DNA of 64,000 nucleotides, taken from NCBI RefSeq assembly GCF_036711975.1, contig NC_091975.1:4528501-4592500 (forward strand), read 5' to 3'. The translations under genes and the position numbers were made by a program. This document shows, piece after piece, positions 17,801 through 30,600 of the stretch. Each line of letters begins with the position of its first letter. Within the stretch, counting starts at the first letter, position 1. The stretch is from Onthophagus taurus. Its lineage: Eukaryota; Arthropoda; Insecta; Coleoptera; Scarabaeidae. A model generated the notes under the pieces. It did not search any database. It saw only the letters and a program-made list of their open reading frames with translations, and had not been told where the DNA came from.

Positions 17801-20800
17801 GTCAAACAATAGAAACGGAAATTTATCTAAAAGTATCAAAATATTTTGGTCTTACTTACATGAAAAGAAAGATTCCACGCATGTACTCTTGCATATCGTC
17901 GGTAAAATTTACGATACATATCCCAACGCCGTCGAAAGCTGGAAGATGTTTCTAGAAAAAATTAAATTACTCAATTATTAAAGGTATGGGTTAATGTAAC
18001 GGAAAAATTGTTTAATTTTTCATCGTTAAAGGCAGGGAAAGGATTTTCAATTAGGGGCCATTCAGTTTTTCCCAGTTTATGAATAATAGAACAAGCGTTT
18101 TCCCGTGAGAGAAAATTAAACGAACGGAGCACTTCGGATTTATAAAGCGTGAGATGTTTACGACACAAGTTACTCAATAAAGTGTTGAAAAAGAGATCTT
18201 CGCGGATTCCGAAAGGAAGTTATCACATTGAGTAGATTCGAAGAGATAGATACAGAAATGGGGTTTCTTGAGAATCGATCCATACTAAAAGTGTAATAAA
18301 TCGGCAGAGTTGGAAAGTCTCCATAGTAAATGTCAAGCGGATTATTTCCTATTCAAAGACGTGGAAAGTAACTAGACTGAAAAATCGATATTTATTATAT
18401 TCTCTTTTTCCCAGGGGTTTAAATTTTATGATGGTGTGTTCTCTTGAAATCCATTAGCGTTTAGTAAATTTAAGCTGAGGTCGATACAACCGAGACCCTC
18501 TTTACCCACTTAGTCTTTAGTCACTATGATTAATAACTCAAACCCGTTTTCAATTTTCAACAGTTCATGTTTTCCACTCAGCTGAAACTAAAAAAGTGGG
18601 TCAAAGAAAACCGTAATATAGACAGGGATTCGAGTGAAATTTTCATACATCCACAGGTAAGAAATTTGTTGTTGGACAAAAATATACCATCGTAAAATAC
18701 GACCTTTTTCCTTTTTCTTGTACGTAGCCGGATGAAAAACAAAACGAAATAAAAAAGAAGGATCGATGCGTCTATAATACAGAAAAAAAGTCCTCCCACA
18801 AATATCTTGTATGGTGTCTTTTCGCAGGGAATGATGATTAGATAATTTAAAACAAGGGGAGATGTTTTTCATGTTTTCTTAAAGGAGAAGGAAAACTTAT
18901 CAAAGCTAAAAGAATGTGTAATAAAAATTTTATGTTTATGGAAATTTACAAAAAAAAAAACCTTTTTAAATCATATATTTCGTTCCAAATATATTTTAAT
19001 ACATTTTTTTTTCGTATTAAAATTGGAAGTCGGAGAGGGTTTCAAATGTCAATTTCAAACCGGAAGCACCACGATTCGTTGAACGCATGTAGAATAAGGT
19101 TTCTACTTTTCCACCGCAAACTCGCCGACTGTAAAATTGGAAAACGATCTTTCACATTTTTTTTTCTCCCGTTTCCAACGGTTACAACTCTTTGTAAATT
19201 ATAATTTATTATGAAAAAACTTTAAAAAAGAGTTTGCTTTCATCGTTGAAGCGAAAAAAGAGGAGAAAAAAGTAGAACCGGCAGCTCAAACTTTTATCAA
19301 AATTAAATTATCAAAGTTTTGGATTGACTTAATAAAAACTTATTTTAAATTTACTTACCCCTAAATCAACGTAAATAATATAAATCGGATAAGGTAAAAC
19401 GAGACACAAAGCGGTTAACCAGGTACCAATGGTGCATACAAAAGCTGGTATTCTTGGCTTATTTGGATGTTTAACGTATCTGAGTCGATCCCAGGCCATT
19501 AATAGGAATGTTAGTGTTGTGGTATGTAGCGGAATATCCTAAAAAAAGAATAATTTCTCATACAGATTGGTTAAAATAATAAAAATAAACGTGTAATAAC
19601 AACAACAGGGGATGTAGACAACATCGTTTTCTTTATTGCTATAGGAAAAAGGAAGGAAACGCCAATAATGCCAGTCCCCGTTTTCCACCCCCCGGCAACG
19701 CCACTGAACCCTTTAGACACCCTTCGGTTTATTTCTGGTCGTAAATCAAAACGGTATTTTCTCTGGGAAAATCTATTTACTTATTATTTTATTTGCGAAT
19801 ATCTCGTGGGATTTCCAATGAATTTACATTTTACTTTTCTTATTAAAAATAAATTCGATTCTTATAAATAAACATTTTTAGTTGTACTTTCCTACCACTT
19901 GTTGTCAAAAACAGTCTATTGCGTGTTCGAAACGCAAAAATACACCAATAAGGGGAGCCTTTTAATTAACCCAGACGCTGCACGTGACGCACAATACTGG
20001 ACATAAAATAGGAGTGGACGTTTCTGGTCTACTTTTATCGATTTTAATCATTTTTATTTATTAATAACAATCTTACTTAGTGAAAAAGCACCTCGGATTT
20101 ATTTCGATGATGTCAGATTCGTGTCTAAATTGTTAAATTGAGCGTAAACGAAACGGATTCTCAGCTAACCCCCTTTTAATTTAAATGACAACCTATAAAG
20201 TAACCCTCCTCGTGTTGAATTATTCAAGATTCTGACCGGAAAATCGATCGGGGGATAATAAAACCTTAACTTTTTAACGTGGATGTGGTTGTAAATTTAA
20301 TTTAATTTTAGATGAGTGACTTAATTTATGTTGACTCTTAATAATCGTGTAACAACAGACTTATTTATGTGGCGTGGAAGAATGGTTTTATATACAAGGT
20401 TATTAGCAAACTGCCCACACCTACCAAGTTAATCCTACCCTGAGAGAAATAATCTCTAAATAAGCATTATTGTAGGTATATACTATATACCCATATATAA
20501 TGAACCTATTTACAATCTGGATTCTCATGGTCTTGATATTCGTGATACTTGGAGATTACTTCTTGCGTTCGATTCAAGCGAAATATGTTTGGCCGGATAT
20601 TAAAAACCTATTACTTAGTACTCCACCATTCACAGGAATTAGTATCTCTTTTATGTGTTGAACTTTATTTACACTGTTGGAAATAATTCACGAGCACACC
20701 CTATATAATCTGAACGCGTGAAGATAAATCTATAATATTTGCGGAGCACAAAGGTTTACTGTAGACGAGTTTAATCAGGGAGTTTCGAATTGTTTCGTCG

Positions 20801-23800
20801 CGGCATTGTTGACTGAGCCACCCTTCCAAGTGGAACATTCCGTCGCTATGGAAACCGAAGTGGATGGAAAATACCGGTTGTTTTTAGTGTGGTGTGAGGT
20901 ACCACATTGTTATCGTACCTCTGTGCGCAATGGATGGGCGATCGCGTTACTTAAGCGAGTTTGAGCGAGGAATGTTTGTGGGTATGCACATTGAGGGTGT
21001 ATCGTTCTGTGAAATTGCACGTCGTCTGGAGCTGTCGTTATCGGCAGTGCAACGGGCATGGCGAGAATGGTCTGAGGTAGGACATAGGTACCTCCAGCCG
21101 CGGCCGGGACGGCCCTGTGCGTCCCCAGCACACGAGGATCGCGCTCTTGTGCTCAGTGCTTTAGCGTCGTGTGTGTCCTCCTCAAGGCAACTTGAAGCTG
21201 TTTGGCCACCGGCAGGGGAAGGCGCACTCACTACACGAACTGTACGGTGGCGTTTGGTAGATAGTGGACTGCGCGCGCGTCGTGCGATACAGCGGATTGC
21301 AGTAACATCCGAGCACCGCAGCATACGTCACGAGTGGGTCGACGCTAGGCATTAGTAGGTTGTCAAGTAGAGGGACATTTTGTTTTCCGACGAATCAAGA
21401 TTCGAATTGAGCACCGGTGATGCGCGAATTTTAATTCGTCGGAGCAGTGGTGATCGTCTACTCGAGCAGTGTGTGCAAGAACACCCTATCCACCGACAAC
21501 CGAGCATTATGGTATGGGGTGCGATTACATATAGTGGACGTATACGTCTGCTGCGTGTATAGCAGACCAAGACGCGTCAACGATACGTATATGAGGTGCT
21601 ACGGTCTGTTGTGCTTCCCTACGTTCGGTGGCTCCCAGGTCTGCTATACATGCACGACAACGTACGACAGCACATCGGGCGTGTTGTACAGACCTTTGTG
21701 GAAGAGCACCGTATACGAATGCTTCCATGGCTAGCTCGGTTTCCGCATCTGAATCCGATCAAACATGTTTGGGAAATGACTGGTCGGAGATTTCTACGTT
21801 ATCCGGCTTCCTCGGCTAACGTTGAGGAGCTATGGAGGCGAGTTGAGGTGGCATGGTTAGCCATCCCTCTTGCTACAGCGACTTATAGATGCCGTGCCAC
21901 GTCGTGTAGCGATGGTACGCGAAGCCCACGGGGGATACTTTCGCTATTGATGTTTCTCCTCCCAGCAGAGTTGTGCCGCTCTCCATGTGAGAGTAAGTTA
22001 CACTACTGTAGTACTACTTCCATACCAAATTTTATTGCGCTAGACACAGGCGTTTGGATTTGAATTATTTCCAACAGTGTATATCAGGCTTGAAGGAATT
22101 GCGTAGTTTCTCAATTTCCGTTGTTGTTTGTGGACCAACATTGAAATATTTGTCCAAAGCTTTTTGTTTTGTATCCCTTTTCTCTTTTCAACTCCTGGTA
22201 ACAACGTACAACTACGATAATACCACGAAAAACGTTGGTGCTGCGCTCTTTATTCTGATCATTTTGAAGAAAGATGGATATTCCTTGTTCAAATTGCGTA
22301 AGTACAATTAACTCGTCATTGGAAAGTGGCTAGCGATCAGCATCCAAGAAATTCACGACATAATTTTATTTCAAGTCCTCAAAACCAACATTTTTTGCTA
22401 AACTTAATATGTTTTGTCCAATTTCTGGAAGGAGGAGATTAAGGCTACTTAATAACACAATTGTGCAAAATTTGCTAAAAAATGGTTGATTTCAGCTTAT
22501 CCCATGATTCGCCAATATTGTCTACAGCATTTGTAGAATACAAACGAAATACCTTAAAAGTAATCACGAGATTCTTAAGTGCACACTGTGAGATAATCAA
22601 GTAACTCCACATATCGGCTATGAAAAATCAATTACGCCGCAGAAACTAGAATTTCAAAATCAACCTAAATTGCACAACATTTGTAAACTAAAATTGGAAT
22701 GGTAAATATTACTGGGTATTTATTGATGTACATATTGCTAGTAATTGCCGATATTTTAATGCTGATGCATGTGAGACCGCGTAATACTTGGTGTTAAAAT
22801 TGACCGAATATTCCACATCTATTCTACTCTCTACATCTGCTTTGCATTCTAGTCTAGGAGCATCAATCCGTTTTGTTGAAACTTATGGAAAACACGTATC
22901 TTTAATTTTCCTTGAAATAAGTTATTAAAAAAATAAATGTTGAGAATTTAATTACAAAGGATGTTTTTTGTTTTGCTTTTAAAGATTTTACGCATTACTT
23001 CAACTTTCAAATCATGATTTACTGGGTATTCCTGGTAGGATTCGTGTCGCGTTGGGAAATTGCAATTATGGTGTGGTGCTGAATTCGCAACTCCCCCTCC
23101 CACCTGGCCCCCCCCCGAATCCCTCAATACCTCATCGGAATATTTCACGGAGAACAACAGAGGATTTGGACGTTAATAACACGCTGAAAACCGCGCTTTC
23201 GGGGTCAGTTAAAAAGAAAAACAAACATGTGAAACCCTGAAAAAACGATAAAAAGTATTTAAAGCTGAAATTCATAAAAAAAGATAGCAAAAAATGTATC
23301 CTCTTTAGGATTTTAATTTACGCCCATTCGACCCTTTGAACTTAATTCCTGTCTGTTATTTTTTGGGTAGTTAATTACCTTGGGATGAAAACGTAGACAT
23401 CTCTAAAGCTATGTAAATTAAGGGTTGAATTTGTTTAATTTAAGTCGTGCATTTCCATCCGAAATTGTGGAAAATTTCGTAGAAAAGTCATTTCTTAAAG
23501 TGTTACATGATATCAACCCAACTCAAAGAAGACTTGCGTTTCATCTTTATGAATACGAATCTTTTTCTTCTATATTCCTGCACCCTACGTAACTTTCGTG
23601 ATATTACTCCATATCTTTCAGCTTGAAAAATGACTTAAAAAGAGATTTATTCGCTATGAGGTTTATTTCAAAAAATAAATTTGAATCTAAAATACCTTAT
23701 TAATTTTAGGGTTACATCATATATTGATTGAGTGATTGGAGGATTTAATTAATCCGCATGCGATTGTTTGGAATTTGCGAGTTGTAAATAATTCGTATAC

Positions 23801-26800
23801 AATTTCAGGATCGATAATATCCATTTATAATCACAAATTAAGCTGGTTTCCATAAAGGAAAGGGGGGAAACTCGAAATCCAACAACAATCTTTTATAAGG
23901 GTTGCTTGTTTGGGTTTAAGCGCGAATTTCAATCTTAATTAAAACCAAGATTGATTTAGATTCTGTTCTTGTTAGGCGGTTTTAACTCCACTTTGAAAAA
24001 TTAAAGGACTCGATTCTGGTTTAACCTGTCATTTTCCGTTTTGATAAATGAAACATTAATTGAGAACGAAACTAAATAAAGGAGTTTTCGTTTTTGTGAT
24101 GCAGAGGAAATAAAAGTTTTTCATTTCGTGATATTTTTGTTATTCGTGACGTGGATACAAAGTTTTAATAAATGTGGATATTGCATATCGCCGGGGGATA
24201 AACTTTATAACATTCGAAAAAAAAATGTTTGATCGCCAAAAAGAATGTTTATTGATATTTGATTATCTTTAGTATTTCATTGCAGCAAAAATTTTTGTAC
24301 CTACATATAAACCTAAATAGTTTTTCGGTGTACATGAATATTTTTATTTACCATAAAAGCGTGCCACTTAAAAGCTTTTATAACCGAGCGTGATCGTTTC
24401 AAGTACATTTTGCTTTCAAACATCGCCAAAGTTGTAAAATATCAACTAGAATTTAATAATCGCATAAAAAACGTTTTATAAACAATATTTTTTGATATAT
24501 ACCAATAAATTTTACACATCAGTGTTTACTCGAGTGATAACGCGACGTATTACGCGTATTACTTTTATAAATAGACGGTTTTATCTGTTTGAATTGCTCC
24601 CGATCAATTTTTTACACAGTAAACAATTTCTTGTGTAACTAGACATCAAGTTGTTTATTATTAAATGTGCAATTTCCAAAAATTACAATTATAATACCGT
24701 AGGGTCATTAAAGACCCCAAGATAAATATAAATTTGAAGACTTATCATTATCAAAGTGCCACATAAGGAATGATTCTATCTTTATATTTGTGTCAAAAGT
24801 ATGCCTTGATATTTTGCGCTGTCAGCATATGGCACTATAACACTTGGTTGCTGGAAGATTGGTATCTTTTTCCAATGATTGACAGAAAATACAATTTAAC
24901 TGATAAGAATACCAAATAATTGGCAGAAAATTCTTGGTAGTAGAAAATCAGAGGTAGAACTGCAAGCAAAGAATACCAAATGACCAAGTAGAGGTTGATA
25001 TCAAAAATGTTGCGGGTAATTTGATACGTTGAGCAATACTATAGCTAGAATACACTTTTTCCAAATTTTTTGAAATGGGTTGCCCAATAACAAAGTGGGG
25101 CCTTATTTGATTTTTGAATAGGGATTAGGATGAATAAAGAATTTTCCAGGAATTCTAGAAGTTCTGGTATTAAGTTCGCTATTAACTATTATCGTAAATG
25201 TTTTTAATGACAACCTGTGTGGTGTTACAACAGTTTCCATTCCTATTTTCGCTTTCTATACTTCTGTACAAAAGTATCCTCACCGTAACTCCCAATTTAT
25301 TATAAATAGAAAATATGAATAATATAACTTCAGGTGGAAAAGGTTATAACTAGATTTACGTTGCAAAAAGGTTCGGCAAAGCTCTTGAAATGTAAAAGGA
25401 AATGTCATAATACTGAAATGAAGGAATCACTAATAAAATTTCGAGGATTATTAAATGCAGAAAGAGGGGTAAGAGACATTACTAAATTTGCTAATATCAT
25501 AACCAAAAGAGTTTTCATTCAAACTATTACTAATCCATTTACTTCGCTTTTTAGGATTACATTTCTGTAATTAAATATTCAAAAAAGGACATAGCATGTA
25601 GGCTTTAACATTGGTTTTTAATTTCATCGACAACCCGAGAACATTCATCGTCCCACCAACCTAGTTAACAAATTTTTTTCAATAAATTGATTGAAATCGA
25701 CAAAATGTTCAGGTAGAATCGCTTTTTAAAAAAAATCACAACAGCAAATCAATAACTGCCTGAAAACTGATAAATGGTGATGTCGGCAACAAAGTGGAAG
25801 TTTATTTCAAAAGCTCATTGTACTTTACTTATTAAAAGCAAATCAACCAGCCTTGCACATCATTTTCTATCACTTCAATCATAAATATTTGAAATCTTTA
25901 CATATTTTAGTTTTCAAGAACTGATTCCATAAAGGATTGGGTGTTATTTAACGTATATATTAGAAAATAGTTTGGAAATATTTGAAAGAGTTCACAAAAT
26001 CAAGGATAGAAGCTTATGGGAAATAAAGAGAATGGAATTCCAACATGTGAGAGCTTCAAAGAAGTGTAAATAGAAACGTGTTGAAAAGGACAAGAAAATT
26101 AAAGTGCAGGTTCAAGAATTCAAAGGATGCTCATCTGATATCTGGCAACCGTCGAGGTATCTAAAAGTAGTTGGAAAATAGCAAAATTTAGATGCGGAAA
26201 CGTGAAAAGTTTTGGAAGAATTGGACTAATTAAATAAAATTATTAAACTTATTCGATTTTATTTTCTTTTTCTTAAATTATCTAGTTAGAAATTCATCTG
26301 AATAATAAAAAAAAAGTTTTTTTGGGTAGTAATGAAATAAATAGAAGGGAAATCTAAAAGGTCCTTTTGTGTTCTAGTTACAAAGTCGGCTAACTCCTAA
26401 ATTTACATAAAGCCCCCCCCGAGAAGAGCTGCCACAAACTTCTCTCTTTCTCTTAACCGCTTTTCCGACCCCTTCGTGACCGTTAAATGCTCTTCAGGAG
26501 CAGAGAGATAAGAGTTTTTTGTTCGTTTCCACATCCCAACAATAAGACCACGTACCATTTTACGACCTCAACTTGTAACAAAGTCTTTCTGAATCCTCAA
26601 AATCCAATTATTAATAAAATCTTACCTGTAGCATTGGTAAAAAGGAACAAAGTAATTCCCCGAGATTCCAATTTTCTACTAAAAGTACGTATAATGTTAT
26701 GGGTAAAACAGCGATACACTTAACGATATCACTAACAACATTGTTAACGATAAAACTATATGTGGGATCTGCGTAAAGTCTATGTCTTACAATATGAAAA

Positions 26801-27033
26801 CCGACCGCTAAATTTGCCGAAACTCCAACGATTATTAACAAAACATAAATGCAAATAATCGATTGATAAATGTTGACAACGGAACTTCTCACGTGTGGAA
26901 CCGTTACATCGTTACCTTCGACATGGGCGCCGATCAAAAACTCAATTATAACGTGCCTTATGTTAACCGGAATATCGTCGAAAGGGTCTTTTGTCGTCGA
27001 TAAAATGTCAGTCAAAGTTTCGTTATTATTCAT
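14895..27033 (-). CDS. Class A (rhodopsin-like) GPCR, probably an orphan peptide-type receptor
   Basis: Six coding exons: 27033-26626, 19538-19359, 17951-17860, 16337-16185, 16126-15782 and 15090-14895. Phases close to give 457 aa. The N-terminus (about 65 aa, NNNET start) has no obvious signal peptide. TM1 contains VGVSANLAVGF with the conserved Asn, TM2 contains VVSDIVKC, and Cys before TM3 is in GELLCSF. TM3 ends AWDRLRYV in place of DRY. TM4 has GTWLTALCLVLPYPIY with the conserved Trp, ECL2 has GICIVNF with the disulphide Cys, and TM5 has MYAAPLSTISYLYV. A Ser/Arg/Asn-rich third loop follows. TM6 has MYAVFLCPLMIL without the CWxP Trp, and TM7 has CSTPILFASW instead of NPxxY. Helix 8 and the tail end in SMETS. 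It is a plasma-membrane receptor; ligand unknown. Introns are large (0.7-7.1 kb). I cannot assign it to a named receptor. Confidence 0.9.
15091..15781 (-). other. GPCR intron 5 with palindromic-family fragment
   Basis: The first part (15115-15195) carries CTAGTGTTAGTTCAATGAAA and GCTGAATAACAATTAAAACA, an end of the palindromic repeat family. The rest is AT-rich with nothing recognised. Confidence 0.5.
16338..17859 (-). other. GPCR intron 3
   Basis: No gene, repeat array or transposon recognised; the open frame at 16727-16930 on the minus strand looks spurious. Confidence 0.4.
17952..19358 (-). other. GPCR intron 2
   Basis: No feature recognised. Several poly-A and poly-T runs at 18900-19020 and 19150-19170. 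ORFs here (for example 18588-18872 minus and 18914-19204 plus) are Phe/Lys-rich and look like chance. Confidence 0.4.
20672..22079 (+). mobile_element. Complete Tc1-like transposon, inactive
   Basis: The element is 1408 bp, bounded by perfect 19-bp terminal inverted repeats (CACTGTTGGAAATAATTCA and its complement) and TA on both sides, the target-site duplication of Tc1/mariner elements. The transposase reads in one frame from about 20930 (MDGRSRYLSEFERG) or 20894 to 22063. It has an N-terminal helix-turn-helix (VSFCEIARRLELSLSAVQRAW), a GRP linker (PRPGRP), the first catalytic Asp in FSDESRF, the second in MHDNVRQH, and LNPIKHVWE before the third acidic residue. In-frame stops near 21353-21374 and 21560 break it, so it is dead. 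It is much richer in G+C than the surrounding intron, suggesting a fairly recent arrival from another base-composition background. Confidence 0.95.
20930..22063 (+). pseudogene. Tc1-like transposase, interrupted by in-frame stops
   Basis: Three open segments (20894-21355, 21380-21562, 21596-22063) all lie in the same frame and are separated only by stop codons, with no frameshift needed in the main body. The domains run in the expected order: HTH, GRPR-like linker, DDE catalytic core. Length is about 340 codons, normal for the family. The third catalytic acidic residue corresponds to the Glu of HVWE. Confidence 0.85.
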
Positions 27034-27269
27034 GGCGATTTAAATTCTATCAAAAAAATAATGTAAACATTTTATATTTAAGTTTTAATCTTTTAAATTA
27101 GTTTTGCGCGTTTTTGCAAGCTCTAAACACATCCGAGTTTCGCGGATTGAAGCGACAAACTGAAACCGCTTTCAGCGAGAGCTTTCAGAGAGAACTTTTG
27201 GGTTGGGTTCGAAAGCGCTTGCGTTTAAATTGAAGGACGAAACCCTATTTTTTATTATTTTTTTTTTAT
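27034..27269. promoter_or_regulatory. GPCR 5' region / MFSD9 3' end
   Basis: The 236 bp between the GPCR ATG and the MFSD9 stop are less AT-rich at 27110-27240. On the minus strand the MFSD9 stop codon overlaps AATAAATAAA, a candidate polyadenylation signal directly at the end of the coding region. The GPCR promoter must overlap this segment or the MFSD9 3' end, unless an untranslated exon lies further right. Confidence 0.45.
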
Positions 27270-28652
27270 TTATTCAAATTTTACTTTTGATAACAATTTA
27301 TAACAAACAATCGATCCGATTATCGCCGGAACGAATGCAAAAAACATTACAGATTCTTCACCAAAAAAATCACCAACAACCCCGGACATTAAAGGAGTAA
27401 AAAATCTCGAAATAGACATAATACTATTCGAAGCACCTGATAATGACCCCTTTTCTTCCTTCCCCGATTTTGTTAGCATCATTTCCATGCTAACGATTCG
27501 AACTAAAGCGGTTGTAATTCCAAATGGAATCAGAAACGTGTAAAAAACAATTAAATTTGGCGCCAGGTAAAAACCCAGACAGGAAATTGAGAGGATTACG
27601 AATGAATGGAAAAGTCTTTGCAAACAATTTGTGTCATTTTTATAAAAAGTTTCTGTAATCCAACCAAGTGTTAAAGATGTTAAAACACCAATGATACTAA
27701 AAAATGAAATTGTGTAACCAATGTAAAGCTGTGAAAGATTATGCTTTTCTTTTAAATATAAAGATTGGTTTGAATGGAAAAACGATGTGGTTATTCCAAA
27801 TAAAAAACGGATTAAAAACGCATCCCAATAAATTTTCCAGTTGATTTTTTTAAGAATTTCCACCGATTTCTTCATTTCCAAATTTATCCCTTTAATTAAA
27901 TCGAAAAGATTAACTACTTTTTCAGATTTAAATGATCCTTTTGTACTTGGCAAAAAACATGTTAAAGCTGCAATTAAAAAGTTCAAATTTTTATATCAAA
28001 TCAAATTAATAACTTACTAATGTTAATTAAAAATAATCCAGAAGTTATCCAACAAACGTACATAAAACCATCATTTAATTCTGAAACATGACCCCCTAAA
28101 ATAGGTCCAATAACAAACCCCAACATTCCTAAACCACTTGAGCGACCATACGCCTGTGCATGTTCAGTTTTTGGTAACAAATCAACAATTAGAGCTTTAC
28201 ACAACGTTTGGGTGTGTTTAAATCCTCCCAAAATAAATCGGAATATAAATATTAAAAAAACCCAACTAGACAAACCAATTAAAAAATAACAAACCATACA
28301 AATAATTAATGTTAATATTAAAACCTGTTTTCTTCCCCGTAAATCACTCCAACTACCCTAAAACCATCTGGTTAAAAAGATTTTTGTTTTATTTTCGTTT
28401 GTTACTATTAAAGGTCCCGCTAAAACTTGCAAAGCTGAATAGGTCGAACCCATTAATCCTATCGTAAGGTGCGAAGCACCTAGGGATCGCAAATGGGGTT
28501 GTAAAAGTGGAAACATTAAACCTATCGCGAATAAATCCTATGAAAATAGTTAAAAAATAAAGTTTTAATGGAAGGAATGCTAAGGATGGAAAGGAACTTA
28601 CCATAAATGATATTCCATATACAATAAATAAGTTGTATTTGTTTGGTTTCAT
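27270..28652 (-). CDS. MFSD9: Major facilitator superfamily protein, MFSD9-like
   Basis: Four exons: 28652-28602, 28537-28406, 28357-28018 and 27967-27270. All junctions are in phase, giving 406 aa. The third intron-exon step is a 48-bp intron (28358-28405). It is a multi-pass membrane transporter of unknown substrate. Features seen: FAIGLMFPLLQPHLRSLGAS (TM1 region), the MFS motif-A segment GSWSDLRGRKQV after TM2, FKHTQTLCKALIVDLLP, GFVIGPILGGHVSELNDGF, and in the second half SGASNSIMSISRFFTPLMSG. These match vertebrate MFSD9 blocks in order. It starts 605 bp from the divergently transcribed MFSD9-like paralogue and shares its 51/45-nt first exon and identical 132-nt second exon length. The family call rests on recalled MFSD9 sequence, not a search. 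Confidence 0.88.
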
Positions 28653-29256
28653 TATTAAAATAAATTCAGATGAAAATTTTGAGGTTATAATTGATCGTTG
28701 ACGTAAACAGTTCCAAATTAACGTGAAGTTGGATGTTTCAAATATCTTTTAAAAATTATTAAAGTATCTTCTATATATTAAACATATTTAAATTTATTTA
28801 ATTCACATTTAAAATTTTTTAAAGGAAATTTATTTATTTATAATTAATAATTAGAATTATTTAACAGGATGACGTTTTAACAATTAGCGTGAAGTTGTTT
28901 TTTCAGTAAATATTTTAGAAACTATTTGAAAAATTTTACATTTATTTGCAAATAAATATAATTGATTATAATTTTTTCAATATTTGAATTATAAAACAGT
29001 TAATAATTAAAACGTTCCATTTTCTAACAATTTTAGTATCAACTAGTCTGAAGTAAGCAAAAGTAAGTGAATGTCAATCATAAAATTGAAATCAAACTTA
29101 AGCACAAATATCAAGATTTTTTTAATTATTAAATAAATTTGTTTACAATGACGTAAATTAGATTATTATCGCATAAATAGAAGATAATTTAATATAGACA
29201 TTGGTATGATATGAGTTATTAAGAGGTGAAAGTTGTAATATCAAATAATTTCCAAA
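28653..29256. promoter_or_regulatory. Shared promoter region of the MFSD9 pair
   Basis: Extremely AT-rich 604-bp spacer between two divergent paralogues. AACGTGAAGTTG-like segments occur near 28720 (TTAACGTGAAGTTGGAT) and 28885 (TTAGCGTGAAGTTGTTT), a possible duplicated element. No TATA box can be singled out in such AT-rich sequence. Confidence 0.4.
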
Positions 29257-30573
29257 ATGAAACCACACATAACCTCACTTTTATATGTTATATCTTTTCT
29301 GGTGTGTTAAATTATTTTTGTGTAATATTTAATTGAAAAGCTATGTTTTAGGATTCAATATGCTACGGTTTAATAATGCCAGTTTTACCCATCCAGATTT
29401 TAATATTGGGTGGAAATCACACGATTTTGGGCTTTCATGCAATGCTCCATATAAGTTTTCAGTTATTTTCGGCACCACTATCAGTACGTATAATCTTTAT
29501 TACATCAAGAAATGTTTTAGAGAATAATTTCAGACCTTTTTGAATAATTATCTTGGAAAAAAATTAAATTTAAAATTGTCCTTGCTACTGGGTGTTATTA
29601 CAAGTATTTTAATGGGAATATATCCTTCTTATACAATAATAATAATATTAAGAGGAGTTTATTGTAAGTTGAGAAATAATGTGAAAAATTATATTAGATT
29701 TAATATGTTTTAGATTTGACCAATCAAACTCAATGTGCGATTAAAGCGTTTAATTTGGATCAAAATGCAATTTTAAATATTTTAGGTATTTTTGGGTTTA
29801 TATTAGGACCGATTTTGGGTGGATATATTTTTGAGACAGCTACAGGATTTTATTTGTTATCACTTTTAACTGGTTCTTTTTATCTGATTTCTTTGATTTT
29901 ATCCGGTTTTCTTCCATCAACAATAGAAAAGGATTCAAAAATATCATTGAAAAATATCATTTATGAAACATTCGAACCTTTAAGTAATATCCAATTAAAA
30001 AACATTTTTTTACTTCGCTTTTTAATCACGTTTGGTTTAACAGTTTTTTTTACAAAGTTTCCTGTGTTGTTAAAAGTTCATTATTTGTCATCGCATTCGC
30101 AAGTTGGGTGGACAATAGCCTATCAAAACTTCGTTCTTTTACTTTGTTCGTTTTCGTTAAAAATTTTTGAAAAAAAGTTAACTGTAAAAAACTTTCACAA
30201 ACTGAGGCGATTTTTAAGTGTTTTGGCGATAAGTTCAACTGCTATTTGTTTTGCTCCAACTTACGAAATGTATTTAATCGGTTTCGTTTTTATGGCGTTA
30301 TCGAAAGTGCTTGTTGATTCAGCGTGGAAAGAAATTGAGGATAATTTTAAAATCGATAATTTAGTTGGTGATTTAAAAACTGTTAACACGTTGAGTAGTG
30401 TTATTGCTCCTGTTATTTTGGGAGTTCTATGTGATATTTATTTACAAAATGCTGTTAAAATGCTCACAATTATTCCGTTAGTTATAGCATCGGTTTTGGG
30501 TAGTTATTATTATGTGGGAAGTGTAGATGTTGCTCAAAAAGGGGTTAATAAGAAAGAGAAAAAGGAAAAATAG
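29257..30573 (+). CDS. MFSD9-like paralogue, diverged
   Basis: Four exons: 29257-29301, 29352-29483, 29534-29663 and 29714-30573. All in phase, giving 388 aa. The first exon MKPHITSLLYVISFL mirrors MKPNKYNLFIVYGISFM of the neighbour, and the second exons are both 44 codons. FGFILGPILGGYIFETATGF matches GFVIGPILGGHVSELNDGF. Motif A of the MFS family has decayed: where the neighbour has GSWSDLRGRK this protein has TFLNNYLGKK. The second half is only weakly similar (no SNSIMSISRFF block) and the C-terminus is Lys-rich. One extra intron (29664-29713) splits the region encoded by a single exon in the neighbour. The frame is intact throughout, so it appears to be a real, fast-evolving gene whose transport function may have changed. 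Confidence 0.85.
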
Positions 30574-30600
30574 TTTTATTTTAAGATTATTTGTATCAAT

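Larger units (their letters stand above)
19539..26625 (-). other. GPCR intron 1 (7.1 kb), hosts a Tc1-like element
   Basis: Apart from the Tc1-like element (20672-22079) the intron is AT-rich and without recognised features. The GC-richer run at 23080-23120 (C tract of about 8) and the C tract at 26404-26420 are simple sequence. Confidence 0.5.

Noticed and set aside
20894-21324. Overlapping minus-strand ORFs within the Tc1-like element
   Set aside because: They are antisense shadows of the GC-rich transposase frame, which alone carries family motifs.
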